Assembly: GCA_003415625.1 (NCBI GenBank)
Contig: PYIU01000002.1
Span: forward strand, 1,054,001 to 1,118,000
DNA: 64,000 nucleotides
Direction of reading: 5' to 3'
Origin: Aquanectria penicillioides
Taxonomy: Eukaryota > Ascomycota > Sordariomycetes > Hypocreales > Nectriaceae
Under the pieces are notes generated by a model. That model saw nothing but the letters and a program-made list of their open reading frames with translations. It had not been told where the DNA came from and ran no database searches. Positions 63,497-64,000 of the stretch are shown in pieces. The position numbers and the translations under genes are program-made. Each line of letters opens with the position of its first letter. Within the stretch, counting starts at the first letter, position 1.

Positions 63497-64000
63497 GCTC
63501 TCGAAGTGAGAGTGTTAATTTAGAGCTGAGAGTAGTCAGAATAGGCCGCCTTCTAGGCTGGTCTATTGCCTCCACCGCCTTTAATAAGGCATTCATTGCT
63601 TCGCCAAAGATTTGTTGAGGGGTTAGAAACAGACATGATCGTCTTTAATCCAGCAGATCACTCCCAATTGACTGATCCCACCTGTCTGATACAGCTGGAA
63701 GGAAGGTCACGTATCTAAGACACTGGCCATGACGACCCTGGATCTTGTTGGAGGCTTCTCGGAGTATTTGGGCGATTTGACAGCCGCTAACAGCTTGGTT
63801 CCCTGTTAGCACCTGTTTTAGGGAATCCTGCCGTGCCCAAGAACAAAGCATGGGTCGTCGTCGCCTGGTTGATGTTACTTGAGAATCGACTAGATCTCAG
63901 TCTGGGCGGCGCAGAGAAAAAAGTTGGGTTCACTTGTTGCGTTGCTGGGTGCAATAACCTCTTTGGTTGTATGTTGTCGATAGTGATCAAAGGTTGGAGT
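63497..64000. other. Right end of window, no gene assigned
   Basis: Ordinary composition returns abruptly. Two short minus-strand frames (63645-63851 and 63787-63990) are open but show no family features; they might be the edge of a gene that continues beyond the window. Confidence 0.35.

Overview
The window is nuclear DNA of a filamentous ascomycete (Pezizomycotina). A hypocrealean Sordariomycete would fit the codon use, but that is only a guess. The supporting signs are short introns (about 49-80 nt) with GT(A/G)NGT donors and CTAAC/CTGAC branch points, a Zn2Cys6 regulator, a velvet-domain protein, a rhodopsin/PTH11-type membrane protein, and two AT-rich islands that are LTR retrotransposons destroyed by RIP-like C-to-T mutation.

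Layout. At 1-2688 lies the 3' part of a secreted subtilisin-like protease. At 3138-8643 is a complete RIP-mutated Ty1/copia element with 259-bp LTRs and a 5-bp target duplication. Arginyl-tRNA synthetase follows at 9039-11409 (+), then an ACS-family transporter at 13326-14881 (-), a seven-helix rhodopsin-domain protein at 19202-20503 (+), a large three-part protein at 22260-25855 (+; HeLo-like, pseudokinase and trypsin-like protease), the CCDC25/Jlp2 homologue at 26126-27124 (-) and a small velvet protein at 30734-31260 (-). From about 35 to 52 kb come a GH1 beta-glucosidase, an MFS drug-type transporter, a bestrophin-like channel, a divergent pair of a Dal5-type transporter and an amidohydrolase, and a Zn2Cys6 transcription factor. 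A single-pass membrane protein (54409-55281, -) precedes a second RIP-mutated copia element at 56731-63491 (224-bp LTRs, coding strand minus).

Genes left of about 31 kb have clean reading frames. Nearly every gene between 35 and 52 kb carries single-base indels, mostly explicable as a lost base in a short homopolymer, while the protein stays family-like on both sides. I read this as local sequence error, not true pseudogenes.

The most unusual gene is the HeLo-like/pseudokinase/trypsin-like protein, which looks like an undescribed fungal death- or immunity-type signalling protease. Other notable points are two possible micro-exons (7 nt of final exon in ArgRS, 1 nt in the CCDC25 homologue), a RIP gradient that tapers at the outer edges of both elements, and an apparent resistance of GCA/GCG sites to RIP. 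The remaining sequence, including gaps of 4-5 kb, holds no gene that I can support. I saw no tRNA, rRNA or CRISPR array.
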